Origin: Salinihabitans flavidus
GTDB lineage: Bacteria; Pseudomonadota; Alphaproteobacteria; Rhodobacterales; Rhodobacteraceae
Direction: 5' to 3'
Length of the DNA: 64,000 nucleotides
Assembly: GCF_900110425.1 (NCBI RefSeq)
Contig: NZ_FODS01000014.1
Location: forward strand, 40,769 to 104,768
In this document: positions 17,889 through 26,297 of the stretch, piece by piece
How positions within the stretch are numbered: the stretch's first letter is position 1
Layout of the letters: each line of letters begins with the position of its first letter
Made by a program: the position numbers and the translations under genes
The notes under the pieces: model-generated
Database searches by the model: none
Told to the model about the DNA's origin: nothing
The model's input: only the letters and a program-made list of their open reading frames with translations

Positions 17889-19148
17889 ATGAATATACTT
17901 TTCATTCACCAGAATTTTCCCGGCCAGTTCAAGCATCTTGCCCCCGCATTGGCGGCGGCGGGGCATCGTTGCACGGCGCTGACGCTTCGGGTGAAGGAAC
18001 CCGTCAACTGGAAAGGGGTGGAGCTTCTGCCCTACCGGGTGAAGCGCAAGCAGGGCGGGGGCACGCATCCGTGGCTGATCGAGACCGACACCAAGGTGAT
18101 CCGGGGCGAGGCCTGCTTTCGCGCGGCCTGCGCGTTGCGCGATGATGGCTATACGCCCGATGTGATCGTGGCGCATCCCGGGTGGGGCGAATCGATGTTC
18201 CTGCGCGATGTCTGGCCGAGGGCGCGGATCGGTCTGTATTTCGAGCTTTATCACCGTTCCGACACCGGCGATGTCGCGTTCGATCCCGAATTCGATGACG
18301 GCGAGGGCGAGGCGCGCCGCCTGCGCATTCGCATGAAGAACCTCAACAACATGCTCAATCTGCCGGTCGGGGATATGGGAATCAGCCCCACGCGCTATCA
18401 GGCCGATACCTTCCCGATGGCGTTCCGCAAGAAGATCGAGGTGATTCACGACGGGATCGACACCGATCATGTGGTGCCGGACCCGGACGCCGCGATCGAG
18501 ATCGAGGGGGCGGGGCGGCTGACGCGCGCCGATGAGGTGATCACCTTCGTGAATCGCAACCTGGAGCCATATCGCGGCTATCACGTCTTCATGCGCGCGC
18601 TGCCCCGGCTTTTGCGGGAGAGGCCGGGCGCGCGGGTGCTGATCGTGGGCGGGGACGAGGTCAGCTATGGCGCGCGCGCGCCCAAGGGCCAGACGTGGAA
18701 GCAAATCTTCATCGACGAGGTGCGCGACCAGATTCCTGACGCGGACTGGGCGCGGGTGCATTTCCTCGGGCGTATTGAATATGATCGCTTCCTGTCGCTG
18801 TTGCAGGTCAGCCGGGTGCACGTCTACCTGACCTATCCTTTCGTGCTGAGCTGGTCGCTGCTGGAGGCGATGAGCGCGGGCGCGGCGATCGTGGCCAGCG
18901 ATACCGCGCCGGTGCGCGAGGTGATCAAACAAGGGCAGACCGGGCGGCTGGTGCCGTTTTTCGACGGCAACCGGCTGGTGGAGGAGGTGTGCGCGCTGCT
19001 GGAGGATTCCGGGGCGCGCGCGGCGTTGGGCCGGTCGGCGCGGGAGTTCGTGCAGCAGGGGTATGACCTGCGGCGCGTCTGCCTGCCCCGGCAGATCGAC
19101 TGGATCGGCAGGCTGGCGATGATGCGGCCGGGAACGGTGGGCGACTGA
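17889..19148 (+). CDS. GT4-type glycosyltransferase
   Basis: The 419-residue product is a retaining GT-B glycosyltransferase. The N-terminal half opens [17 protein letters not shown], with the Gly-rich acceptor loop weakly defined. The C-terminal half has [19 protein letters not shown] sequence, then [27 protein letters not shown] (in part), which is the donor-sugar E(x7)E region of GT4. Its glycan target is unknown; it may act on exopolysaccharide or LPS. It is divergent from leuS, and the DUF3576 gene converges on it. Confidence 0.85.
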   Translation: MNILFIHQNFPGQFKHLAPALAAAGHRCTALTLRVKEPVNWKGVELLPYRVKRKQGGGTHPWLIETDTKVIRGEACFRAACALRDDGYTPDVIVAHPGWGESMFLRDVWPRARIGLYFELYHRSDTGDVAFDPEFDDGEGEARRLRIRMKNLNNMLNLPVGDMGISPTRYQADTFPMAFRKKIEVIHDGIDTDHVVPDPDAAIEIEGAGRLTRADEVITFVNRNLEPYRGYHVFMRALPRLLRERPGARVLIVGGDEVSYGARAPKGQTWKQIFIDEVRDQIPDADWARVHFLGRIEYDRFLSLLQVSRVHVYLTYPFVLSWSLLEAMSAGAAIVASDTAPVREVIKQGQTGRLVPFFDGNRLVEEVCALLEDSGARAALGRSAREFVQQGYDLRRVCLPRQIDWIGRLAMMRPGTVGD

Positions 19149-19164
19149 GGCGGGTGTGCGCCGC

Positions 19165-19662
19165 CTAGAGGTTGCCGTCGGCGATGCGAAGCTGCCGGGC
19201 GCGGGTCAGGATCGCATCTTCCACCGCGCGGACGGTGCTGGCCGATACGGGCGTGCCGCCACGGGTCTGCATCGCGAGATTGAGCGAGCGGGCGTCGAGC
19301 GCGGGATCCTTGACATAGATGGTGGCGCGATAGGCGCGCCCGCCGCCGGGCGGGGTGCCGTAGCCGGTGACGATCACGCCCGAGAAGGGATCGACCGATT
19401 GCACCGGCAGGAAATCGAGCACCTCAAGCGCCGCGTTCCAGATGTACTTGTTCACCTTGACGGTGACATCGGCCTGATTCCCGCGAAACAGATCCCAGAT
19501 CGTGGTGGGTTCGGCCTCGTTGCCGGCATCGCGCGGGCTCACGCCCTGATTCTGCGGGGCGTCGCCACCGGCGCCGCCGGTATTGCGCGCGCCGGCGCAA
19601 GCCGCGAGCGTGAGAATCAATGCCCCCGAGATCAGGGTGTTTGCGATACGGGTTTTCGTCAT
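19165..19662 (-). CDS. DUF3576 lipoprotein
   Basis: A 165-residue protein with a signal peptide and lipobox (ILTLAAC, Cys about residue 21). A short Gly/Asn/Ala linker is followed by a compact domain (TIWDLFRG.., [34 protein letters not shown]) matching DUF3576 as I recall it, an alphaproteobacterial envelope family of unknown function. ATG 19662 with an AGGTGA site is preferred over the GTG at 19674. It is transcribed toward the GT4 gene and is divergent from the porin. Confidence 0.78.
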   Translation of the reverse strand: MTKTRIANTLISGALILTLAACAGARNTGGAGGDAPQNQGVSPRDAGNEAEPTTIWDLFRGNQADVTVKVNKYIWNAALEVLDFLPVQSVDPFSGVIVTGYGTPPGGGRAYRATIYVKDPALDARSLNLAMQTRGGTPVSASTVRAVEDAILTRARQLRIADGNL

Positions 19663-19674
19663 GTCACCGGTCAC

Positions 19675-19929
19675 CTGCTGGAACGCCTACCGTCCTATCC
19701 AAGGGGGGCGGCGGGGGCAAGGGTTTTTGCCCGCGGCGCCGGGCGCATGGGGGTGTATCGGTCCGGCGGTGGGAAAAGGGTGTGGCATCGTTGCACCATC
19801 TTGGCGGCCCAATGCCGGGGTGGGGTCTGCGCCGCTTGCAAACACCCCCCGAAAAGAGCGATTGAACCTCACATACCCTTTCCGGATTCACTGGATTGGG
19901 CGCATCTTTAGAAATCCGAGGGAAAAACG
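19675..19929. promoter_or_regulatory. Divergent DUF3576/porin upstream region
   Basis: A 255-bp region with a lower-GC right half (about 19855-19929) ending in GAGGGAAAAACG before the porin ATG, which is the likely porin ribosome site. TTGAAC at 19863 could be a -35 element, but the matching -10 is poor. No RNA gene or ORF is evident. Confidence 0.4.
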
Positions 19930-20856
19930 ATGAAAAAAGTTCTCTTTGCAACGACGGCGCTCATCGCCACCGCCGGCATGGCAGCTGCCGAAGTGTCGCT
20001 CAGCGGTTATGGCCGTATGGGTGTTCGTTACGACGATTCCGCAGCCGGTTCTTCCACCCTGCTCTACAACCGCTTCCGCCTCCAGGTGGACGTGAAGACC
20101 GAAGCCGACAACGGCCTCACCTTCGGTGGTCGCATCCGTGCGCAGTCCACTTCCATGGGCAACAACATGACCGGCTTTGCTTTCAACGCACCGCAGGTCT
20201 ATGCAGAGTGGCAAGGTGCGCGCGTTGCCATCGGCAACATCTGCGGCGCCATCGAATGCATGCCCGGCATCTACATGGCCACCCAGTCGGCCGACCTCGG
20301 CCTGACCGGCCTTGGCTTCATGAGCCTCGTGACCAACACGTCGCAGCAGGGCTACTTCAACTGGGACGCCTATAGCTCGGGCGGCGCCAGCGTGGGCACC
20401 AGTGGTGCGGCACAGGGTATCGAAATCAGCTACTCGGCTGGTGACTTTGGTGCACACCTCTCGCACACCAACGACATTGGCACCGCGCGCACTGCTGTTC
20501 ACGGTTCCTACAACTTCAACGGCTGGACCGTTGCCCTGGGTTACCAGGACAGTGAAGTTGCTGGCGAAGACAAGCTCGTCCTGACCGCCACCGGCAAGGT
20601 CGGCGACGTGGGCCTGCGCTTTGGCGTGGCGGATAACGACGGCGTGACCAAAGCCATGCTCGGCGGTCAGTTCAACGTTGGCGCGGCAACCCGCATCGAC
20701 GCGACTGTGACCACTGAAGACAGCGCCGCTGGCGGCGAAACCTTCGGTGTGGGCGTGTCCCACAGCCTCGGCGGCGGCGCGTCGCTCGAAGCCGGTGTTG
20801 TTCACGATGTGAACGGCTACAACCACGCCGACTTCGGTGTTCGCTTCAACTTCTGA
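19930..20856 (+). CDS. Rhodobacter-type outer-membrane porin
   Basis: The 308-residue product is a 16-stranded-type general porin. A typical signal peptide (MKKVLFATTALIATAGMAAA) leads into EVSLSGYGRMGVRYDD, the classic first strand of Rhodobacter porins, and the chain ends with aromatic FGVRFNF, the C-terminal Phe needed for barrel assembly. It has a Cys pair (ICGAIEC), unusual in porins, in what should be a loop. Codon usage is C-ending and less extreme in GC than its neighbours, fitting high expression. A strong terminator follows. Confidence 0.95.
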   Translation: MKKVLFATTALIATAGMAAAEVSLSGYGRMGVRYDDSAAGSSTLLYNRFRLQVDVKTEADNGLTFGGRIRAQSTSMGNNMTGFAFNAPQVYAEWQGARVAIGNICGAIECMPGIYMATQSADLGLTGLGFMSLVTNTSQQGYFNWDAYSSGGASVGTSGAAQGIEISYSAGDFGAHLSHTNDIGTARTAVHGSYNFNGWTVALGYQDSEVAGEDKLVLTATGKVGDVGLRFGVADNDGVTKAMLGGQFNVGAATRIDATVTTEDSAAGGETFGVGVSHSLGGGASLEAGVVHDVNGYNHADFGVRFNF

Positions 20857-20884
20857 TCTTCGGAAGTCGAACGTATCGCTTAGA

Positions 20885-20916
20885 GGGCAGGTCCATCGGA
20901 CCTGCCCTTTTCTTTT
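20885..20916 (+). terminator. Intrinsic terminator of the porin gene
   Basis: A perfect 10-bp stem GGGCAGGTCC / GGACCTGCCC with a 3-base loop (ATC) is followed by TTTTCTTTT, 28 bp after the porin stop codon. Confidence 0.92.
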
Positions 20917-20973
20917 GCGGCGCGATGGTGTTGTTTGCCCCTGTCACAGAATACTGCAGCCAGAGGGCCCGCC

Positions 20974-21627
20974 ATGCCGCTATCCGAGATCCTGACCCGC
21001 ATCCAAAAGGCCGAGGCAGAGGCCGGGCGCGCGGCTGGCAGCGTCAAGCTCATCGCCGTGTCCAAGCGGCAGCCCAACGAGAGGGTGGAGGCGGTTCTCA
21101 GCGAGGGCCACCGCCGGTTCGGAGAGAACATGGTGCAGGAGGCCGCCGGCAAATGGCCCGATTTCCGCGCGCGGTTCGAGGGGATCGAGCTGCATCTGGT
21201 CGGCCCGCTTCAGACCAACAAGGCCCGGCAGGCGGTGGAGCTTTTCGAGGCGATCCATTCGGTGGACCGGCCCAAGCTGGCCAAGACACTGGCGCGGCTG
21301 GCGCAGGAGATGGGCCAGTGCCCGGAGCTTTTCATACAGGTCAATACCGGCGAGGAGCCGCAGAAAGCGGGCGTTCTGCCCACCGAGGCGGATGATTTCG
21401 TCGCCGACTGCCGCGCGCTCGACCTGCCGGTTGCGGGGCTGATGTGCATCCCGCCCGTCGATGAGGAACCCGCGCTGCATTTCGCGCTGCTGGCCAAGAT
21501 CGCGGAGCGCAACGGGCTTTCTGGCCTCAGCATGGGAATGAGCGGCGATTTCGAGACCGCCGTGGCCCTTGGCGCGACGCATGTTCGCGTCGGCTCCGCC
21601 ATCTTCGGAGAGCGCGAGGCGCGCTGA
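20974..21627 (+). CDS. yggS: YggS-family pyridoxal-5'-phosphate homeostasis protein
   Basis: The 217-residue TIM-barrel protein binds PLP through a Lys in the strand LIAVSKRQP (about residue 30) and lacks racemase activity in characterised members. Other family blocks are HRRFGENMVQE, IELHLVGPLQTNKARQA, QVNTGEEPQKAG, and LSMGMSGDFETAVALGATHVRVGSAIFG (in part). ATG 20974 follows AGAGGG; an upstream TTG at 20935 is less likely. It is separated from the porin by a terminator, so it has its own promoter. Confidence 0.93.
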   Translation: MPLSEILTRIQKAEAEAGRAAGSVKLIAVSKRQPNERVEAVLSEGHRRFGENMVQEAAGKWPDFRARFEGIELHLVGPLQTNKARQAVELFEAIHSVDRPKLAKTLARLAQEMGQCPELFIQVNTGEEPQKAGVLPTEADDFVADCRALDLPVAGLMCIPPVDEEPALHFALLAKIAERNGLSGLSMGMSGDFETAVALGATHVRVGSAIFGEREAR

Positions 21628-21633
21628 TCGGGG

Positions 21634-22452
21634 TCAGTCGCCCAGCTTGGCGTGCACCTCCTCAAGGTCGATCTCCGCGATGGGACGCTTGTTCGACGGA
21701 TTCTCGAAATCGTATTTGAACAGGTCGAAGTCGCGTTTGTAGATCTCGTAGATCAGGTGCATCGACAGATCGTCGAAATACTCCTCGACCGGGTGGGCGC
21801 GTTTGGGGCCATGGCTTTCGCTTTCGTTGAAGCGCGGGATGGTCGCCAGATCGACCTTGTGGGGCGTTTCGATGTGATCGAGCACATCCTGCATCCCGTC
21901 GTTGAATTCCTCGGTCCAGAAAATCTTATCGTAGGTGCCGCCATTGGCGATGAAGGTGGCCACATGGCCCGAGGTGGCGGACCAGTGAATGTCCGGCTCC
22001 ATCGGGCGGCGCCAGCGGATCGTGTCGCGCACGAACAGCAGGAAGCGCCGGAAACTGCGGACCTGATCGAAGTCGTCCTGCCCGTCGTCGCCGCCGACCT
22101 CCACCCCGTATTTCTGCATCAACAGCGGCACCAGATTGCCGCGATAGCGTTTCCCGTTGCGCTGAATGCCGCAGATCTTGTCGAAAAAGCTCGACAGAAG
22201 GCGGGTGTAGGGGTTGCGCACGCAGGTGAACGCATAGGATTTATGCCCCTGCACATTGGCGGTGATCAGATCCCGGCTCGTCTCGATCCCCCATTTGTGC
22301 AGGCCGGCGGTGGCGTCATGAATGTCGCCGTCGAAAAATTCGCCATGGTCGGAGTAGTAGAGAATCTGCCCTATGGTGGAGCAGGCGCATTTCGGCACCA
22401 CGCGATACACCACGCTTTCGCTTTCCGTCATCCAGGTGCCGGGAAACCCCAT
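21634..22452 (-). CDS. Sulfotransferase-family protein
   Basis: The 272-residue protein has the two PAPS-binding signatures expected of a carbohydrate sulfotransferase: a 5'-phosphosulfate loop VPKCACSTI (about residues 20-28) and a 3'-phosphate block CVRNPYTRLLSSF (about residues 76-88). It has no signal peptide or membrane anchor. ATG 22452 has a clear AGGAG site; the longer ORF uses TTG at 22518. It is divergent from the GT14-type gene across about 145 bp, suggesting joint modification of a surface glycan. The acceptor is unknown. Confidence 0.8.
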   Translation of the reverse strand: MGFPGTWMTESESVVYRVVPKCACSTIGQILYYSDHGEFFDGDIHDATAGLHKWGIETSRDLITANVQGHKSYAFTCVRNPYTRLLSSFFDKICGIQRNGKRYRGNLVPLLMQKYGVEVGGDDGQDDFDQVRSFRRFLLFVRDTIRWRRPMEPDIHWSATSGHVATFIANGGTYDKIFWTEEFNDGMQDVLDHIETPHKVDLATIPRFNESESHGPKRAHPVEEYFDDLSMHLIYEIYKRDFDLFKYDFENPSNKRPIAEIDLEEVHAKLGD

Positions 22453-22597
22453 CTGCGCATCTCCTGCTATCGTGGCGGGCAATGGGCCACGGTTTTGATT
22501 ACCCTTTGAAAAAACCAAACATTCCGTGTTTATTCAATGTCCGTTCACCGTTATCTAGAAGAACAATAAATCACTACATGGGGTTTGTGTTTCCGGA

Positions 22598-24175
22598 ATG
22601 GCAAAAATCGCCTTCATATTGCTGTGCCACAAGGATCCGGAGGCGATTATCGATCAGGCGCAGCGTCTGACGGCGACGGGCGACTGCATGGCGATCCATT
22701 TCGACGCCCGCGCCCGGCCCGAGCATTTCGAGCAGATTCGCAAGGCCCTTGAGGGCAACCCCAACGTCACCTTCGCCAGAAAGCGGCTCAAGTGCGGCTG
22801 GGGGGAATGGTCGCTCGTGCAGGCCACGCTTCATGCGGTGGAGGCGGCGGTGGAGGCGTTTCCGAGGGCCACGCATTTCTACATGCTGTCGGGCGATTGC
22901 ATGGCGATCAAGTCGTCGGAATACGTGCATGAGTATCTCGACAGCAATGACGTCGATTTCATCGAGAGTTTTGATTATTTCGAAAGTGACTGGATCAAGA
23001 CCGGCTGGAAGCAGGAGCGGTTGATCTATCGCCACTGGTTCAACGAACGCACGCAGCGGCGGCGTTTCTACGCGATGTTCGAGATCCAGAAACGTCTTGG
23101 CCTCACGCGGAAAATCCCGGCGGATATTCAGGTGCAGATCGGCAGCCAGTGGTGGTGCCTGCGGCGCCAGACGATCGAGGCGGTATTGGCCTTCACCCGG
23201 CAGAGGCCCGATGTGATGCGGTTCTTTCGCACCAGCTGGATTCCCGACGAGACGTTTTTCCAGACCGTCGTGCGCCATCTGGTGCCCGAAACGCAGATCC
23301 GTTCGCGCACGCTGACATTTCTGATGTTCACCGACTACGGGATGCCGCTGACCTTCTACAACGATCACTATGATCTGTTGCTCAATCAGGATTATCTCTT
23401 CGCCCGCAAGATCAGCCCCGAGGCGACGGAACTCAAGGAGCGGCTGGGCCGGCTCTATGCCACCAAGGGGGTGGAGTTCCGCATTTCCGCGGAGGGGCCG
23501 AGCCTGTTTCGCTTCATGACAGAGCGGGGGCGCACAGGGCGGCGGTTCGGCACCCGGTTCTGGGAAACCGAATCGACACTGGGCCGGGATCGGGAGCTTT
23601 TGATTCTGGTGTGCAAGAAATGGCATGTGGCCAAGCGGCTTCTGAACAGTATCCGCCGGGAGACGGAGGTTCCCGCGATCGCCTATCTGTTCAACGAGGA
23701 GGGCACGGAACTGCCCGATCTTGGCGGGATTCAGGCGACGATCGGCAAGCGGACCCGGCACCGGCGGGCGCTCATGCGGATGCTGTTCGACTATTACGAC
23801 ACAAACCGGCTTGCCATCTGTCTTGATCCCGGGGCGCTTGACCTGATGCTGGATTTTTTCGGGGACAGGTCCACCACCCGGATGCTGGAGATCCAGTGCG
23901 ATTTTTCGGATGAGTATCTGATAGGTCATGCCATGCGGATCGGGCTGGCCGGGGAACGGACGAAGCGCGAAACGCTTGAGCGGCTGCTTCCGACGATCCG
24001 GCAGGATATTGTCCACGAAGGCGACCGAATCCGCGATGCGGGTTTCGAGAATCACCACCGCATCCGGGAGCGGGACCCGGTGGAAAGCTTTGTCGAGCCG
24101 CTGATGGCGTTTCTGTCAGCCCCGCGCGAGACGGCAGAGCGGATCGCGCGGACGGAACATCTCTTCGACGACTGA
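22598..24175 (+). CDS. GT14-like glycosyltransferase with DUF5928-type C-terminal domain
   Basis: The 525-residue protein starts with a Core-2/I-branching-type (GT14) domain: AFILLCHKDPEAI (residues 5-17), GWGEWSLVQATL, FYMLSGDCMAIKS and SQWWCLRRQTIE, with a WIPDETFFQT motif carrying the likely catalytic Glu. About 280 residues follow in a separate domain that I recall as DUF5928 from Rhodobacteraceae. Neither part has a transmembrane segment. It probably adds a GlcNAc-type or Xyl-type branch to an unknown glycan; the adjacent sulfotransferase may decorate the same polymer. Upstream DNA is AT-rich for this genome. Confidence 0.8.
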   Translation: MAKIAFILLCHKDPEAIIDQAQRLTATGDCMAIHFDARARPEHFEQIRKALEGNPNVTFARKRLKCGWGEWSLVQATLHAVEAAVEAFPRATHFYMLSGDCMAIKSSEYVHEYLDSNDVDFIESFDYFESDWIKTGWKQERLIYRHWFNERTQRRRFYAMFEIQKRLGLTRKIPADIQVQIGSQWWCLRRQTIEAVLAFTRQRPDVMRFFRTSWIPDETFFQTVVRHLVPETQIRSRTLTFLMFTDYGMPLTFYNDHYDLLLNQDYLFARKISPEATELKERLGRLYATKGVEFRISAEGPSLFRFMTERGRTGRRFGTRFWETESTLGRDRELLILVCKKWHVAKRLLNSIRRETEVPAIAYLFNEEGTELPDLGGIQATIGKRTRHRRALMRMLFDYYDTNRLAICLDPGALDLMLDFFGDRSTTRMLEIQCDFSDEYLIGHAMRIGLAGERTKRETLERLLPTIRQDIVHEGDRIRDAGFENHHRIRERDPVESFVEPLMAFLSAPRETAERIARTEHLFDD

Positions 24176-24178
24176 GGC

Positions 24179-25111
24179 TCAGCGCCCGGATGTCAGCGCG
24201 AGGAACACATCCTGAAGGTCGGCCTGTTCGGTTTTCACGTCGCGGATGGAGATTCCGGCATCGCGCACAGCCTGAAGCACCGCCTCGGCGGGCATGGCGT
24301 TGGCGTGATACCCCAGCACGAGCGCGCCGTCCTCGCGGTGGGTCACTTCGAGTCCCTCGGCTTCGGGCAGGCGTTCGGGCGGGGCGGCGGGTTGGATCAC
24401 CATCGTTCTGGCGTCGAGCTTTCCCAGAAGGTTTTCCGTGCTGTCCTGTGCGACAAGCCGACCGTGGTTGATGATGGCAATCTCGTCGCACATCTCTTCG
24501 GCTTCTTCGAGGTAATGCGTGGTCAGAATGATCGTCATGCCACGTTCACGGTTGAGCCGGCGCACGTTGTTCCACAGCATCTGGCGCAACTCGATGTCCA
24601 CGCCGGCGGTGGGTTCATCGAGGACGAGCACCTGCGGCTGATGCACCAGCGCCTTGCCGAGCAGGAGCCGCCGACGCATCCCGCCCGAAAGGGTGCGGGC
24701 GTAAGCCTCGGCCTTGTCGGTGAGGCCGGTCATTTCAAGGATCTCGTCGCTGCGCCTCTGGGATCTGGGCACACCGTAAAGCCCGGCCTGCACTTCGAGC
24801 GCCCCACGCGGGGTGAAGAACGGATCGAGGTTGAGCTCCTGCGGCATCACGCCGATGGCGGCGCGGGACTGGCGCGGATTGGTGTCCTGGTCGAAGCCCC
24901 AGATGCGCACGGAGCCGGAGGTCTTGGTCACGAGACCAGCCATGATATTGATCAGGGTGGATTTGCCCGCGCCGTTCGGACCAAGAAGCCCGAAGACGGA
25001 GCCGGAGGGCACGTCGAGGCTGACGCCGCAAAGCGCCTCTTTCGCCGGGGACTTGCGGCCGCCGGTGTAGGTCTTGCGCAGATCCCTGATTTCTATGGCG
25101 TTCTGTGACAT
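24179..25111 (-). CDS. ABC transporter ATP-binding protein (ABC-2/multidrug-type)
   Basis: The 310-residue ATPase has Walker [10 protein letters not shown] (about residues 44-52), Q-loop [10 protein letters not shown], signature LSGGMRRRL, Walker [11 protein letters not shown] and H-loop [11 protein letters not shown]. The C-terminal ~85 residues form the regulatory extension seen in ABC-2/CcmA-type exporters. No permease gene lies on either side, so its partner must be elsewhere or it acts alone. It is transcribed away from the zinc-finger gene. Confidence 0.92.
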   Translation of the reverse strand: MSQNAIEIRDLRKTYTGGRKSPAKEALCGVSLDVPSGSVFGLLGPNGAGKSTLINIMAGLVTKTSGSVRIWGFDQDTNPRQSRAAIGVMPQELNLDPFFTPRGALEVQAGLYGVPRSQRRSDEILEMTGLTDKAEAYARTLSGGMRRRLLLGKALVHQPQVLVLDEPTAGVDIELRQMLWNNVRRLNRERGMTIILTTHYLEEAEEMCDEIAIINHGRLVAQDSTENLLGKLDARTMVIQPAAPPERLPEAEGLEVTHREDGALVLGYHANAMPAEAVLQAVRDAGISIRDVKTEQADLQDVFLALTSGR

Positions 25112-25197
25112 GGCTGCTCTTGCCCCCGGAGCGTGGATCGCTCATATTCCCCCTACCCAAACCTGCGGGAAACGACAACCAGAAGGACCGATTGCGC

Positions 25198-25380
25198 ATG
25201 ACCATCGAGGCGCCCGAAACCCGGATCGTGGACAGCTATCGCATCGCCTGCGACGGCGGTGAGGCGGGGCTTGGCCATCCGAGGGTCTGGCTTCAGATTC
25301 CGCACGAGGTGGGGTTTGTCGAATGCCCCTATTGCGATTGCAAGTTCATCCATCGCGATTTCACCGACGAGGCCGCCTGA
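25198..25380 (+). CDS. Zinc-finger CHCC-type small protein
   Basis: The 60-residue protein matches the zf-CHCC family, related to the mitochondrial complex I subunit NDUFS6. Metal ligands appear as [15 protein letters not shown] and [10 protein letters not shown] (Cys, His, Cys, Cys). ATG 25198 is chosen because the ORF beginning at 25105 includes non-conserved sequence, and AAGGA precedes 25198. Characterised relatives support respiratory complex I, which is only an inference here since no nuo gene is nearby. Confidence 0.85.
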   Translation: MTIEAPETRIVDSYRIACDGGEAGLGHPRVWLQIPHEVGFVECPYCDCKFIHRDFTDEAA

Positions 25381-25397
25381 AAGCGCATGTGGCCGCC

Positions 25398-25416
25398 CGG
25401 ATCGTTCCATGATCCG
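25398..25416. terminator. Weak hairpin between convergent genes
   Basis: CGGATC and GATCCG flank a 7-base loop in the 52-bp gap between the CHCC protein and the histidine phosphatase, which converge. There is no T-run, so this is a tentative bidirectional terminator. Confidence 0.3.
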
Positions 25417-25432
25417 CTGACCGGCCGCGCCG

Positions 25433-26092
25433 TCAGAGGTGTGTTTGCGCGAACTGGCGTTTTGGCGTTTCAAGGTGCGGGATGGCGTTGAACTGCGCCA
25501 GCATGGGCCGCCCTTCGAGAAGCTGCCAGCGATGGACCGAGGTGTTCATGATGGCAAGACAGACCTGCGCCCAGCCTTCCGTCGTCAGCCCCAGTGTCTG
25601 GCGCATGACCCCGCCGATCACGCCGCCCGAGGTCACCACGACCGCGCGACCTTCGCCCGCCGCGATGTCGGCCATCGCGTCGGTGATGCGGTCGGTGAAA
25701 TCGCCATGCGATTCAGGGGCTTCCGCGATCTCATCGTGCTGCCAAGCCGTGAGCAGGCGCGGCAGATGCGTGACGAAATTCTCGCGGACGCCGGGAACGG
25801 GCAGGCCTTGCTGCGCCTCAAGAAGCTGGGCAAGGGCGAAATAGGGAAATTCGTTGAAACGCGGGTCCACGACAACCTCTGCGTCCGCCGCAAGGCCCAT
25901 CGATTCGGCGGTTTCGCGGTGGCGTTGCAGGCTGCCGCAGTAGATTCGGGCAAAACGATCGCCGGAGGCGGTCATGTGCTCTCCGAGCCAGCGGGCCTGC
26001 TGATGGCCCAGATCCGAGAGCCGGTCATAGGAAATCTCGTCCCGGGCGGCGGTGTTGGCCTGTCCGTGGCGGACAAGGGTGATATGGGGCAT
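25433..26092 (-). CDS. Histidine phosphatase (phosphoglycerate-mutase-like) family protein
   Basis: The 219-residue protein has the catalytic LVRHGQANT block (RHG at residues 8-10), a second-half Arg in SLQRHRETAE, and the late VVVTSGGVIGGVM strand, where the usual second His is replaced (VTSGG instead of VTHGG). That substitution suggests a reduced or altered phosphatase. The substrate cannot be predicted. It is divergent from the formate dehydrogenase gene. Confidence 0.85.
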   Translation of the reverse strand: MPHITLVRHGQANTAARDEISYDRLSDLGHQQARWLGEHMTASGDRFARIYCGSLQRHRETAESMGLAADAEVVVDPRFNEFPYFALAQLLEAQQGLPVPGVRENFVTHLPRLLTAWQHDEIAEAPESHGDFTDRITDAMADIAAGEGRAVVVTSGGVIGGVMRQTLGLTTEGWAQVCLAIMNTSVHRWQLLEGRPMLAQFNAIPHLETPKRQFAQTHL

Positions 26093-26297
26093 TTCGCGCC
26101 TCTGCCTGCTGCGTCAGGGAGTATCTAGGGCATTGGTCGCGCATTGAAAAGCGCCGCCGCCCATGTCCCGTTCCGATGCGCGGCACGCTGTCGTCTTTTG
26201 GCGCGTCTTTGGCGCAAAAATGCGCTTGCCTGTCGGATTGGGGGCCTCGAACCCGCCGTCATTCGCGTTACACTGCCCGCGAAGCAGGAGGCGCGAC

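Noticed and set aside
26163..26297. Longer start for the formate dehydrogenase
   Set aside because: The extra 45 residues are Arg/Ala-rich, not part of the ferredoxin domain, and a GGAGG site precedes ATG 26298.
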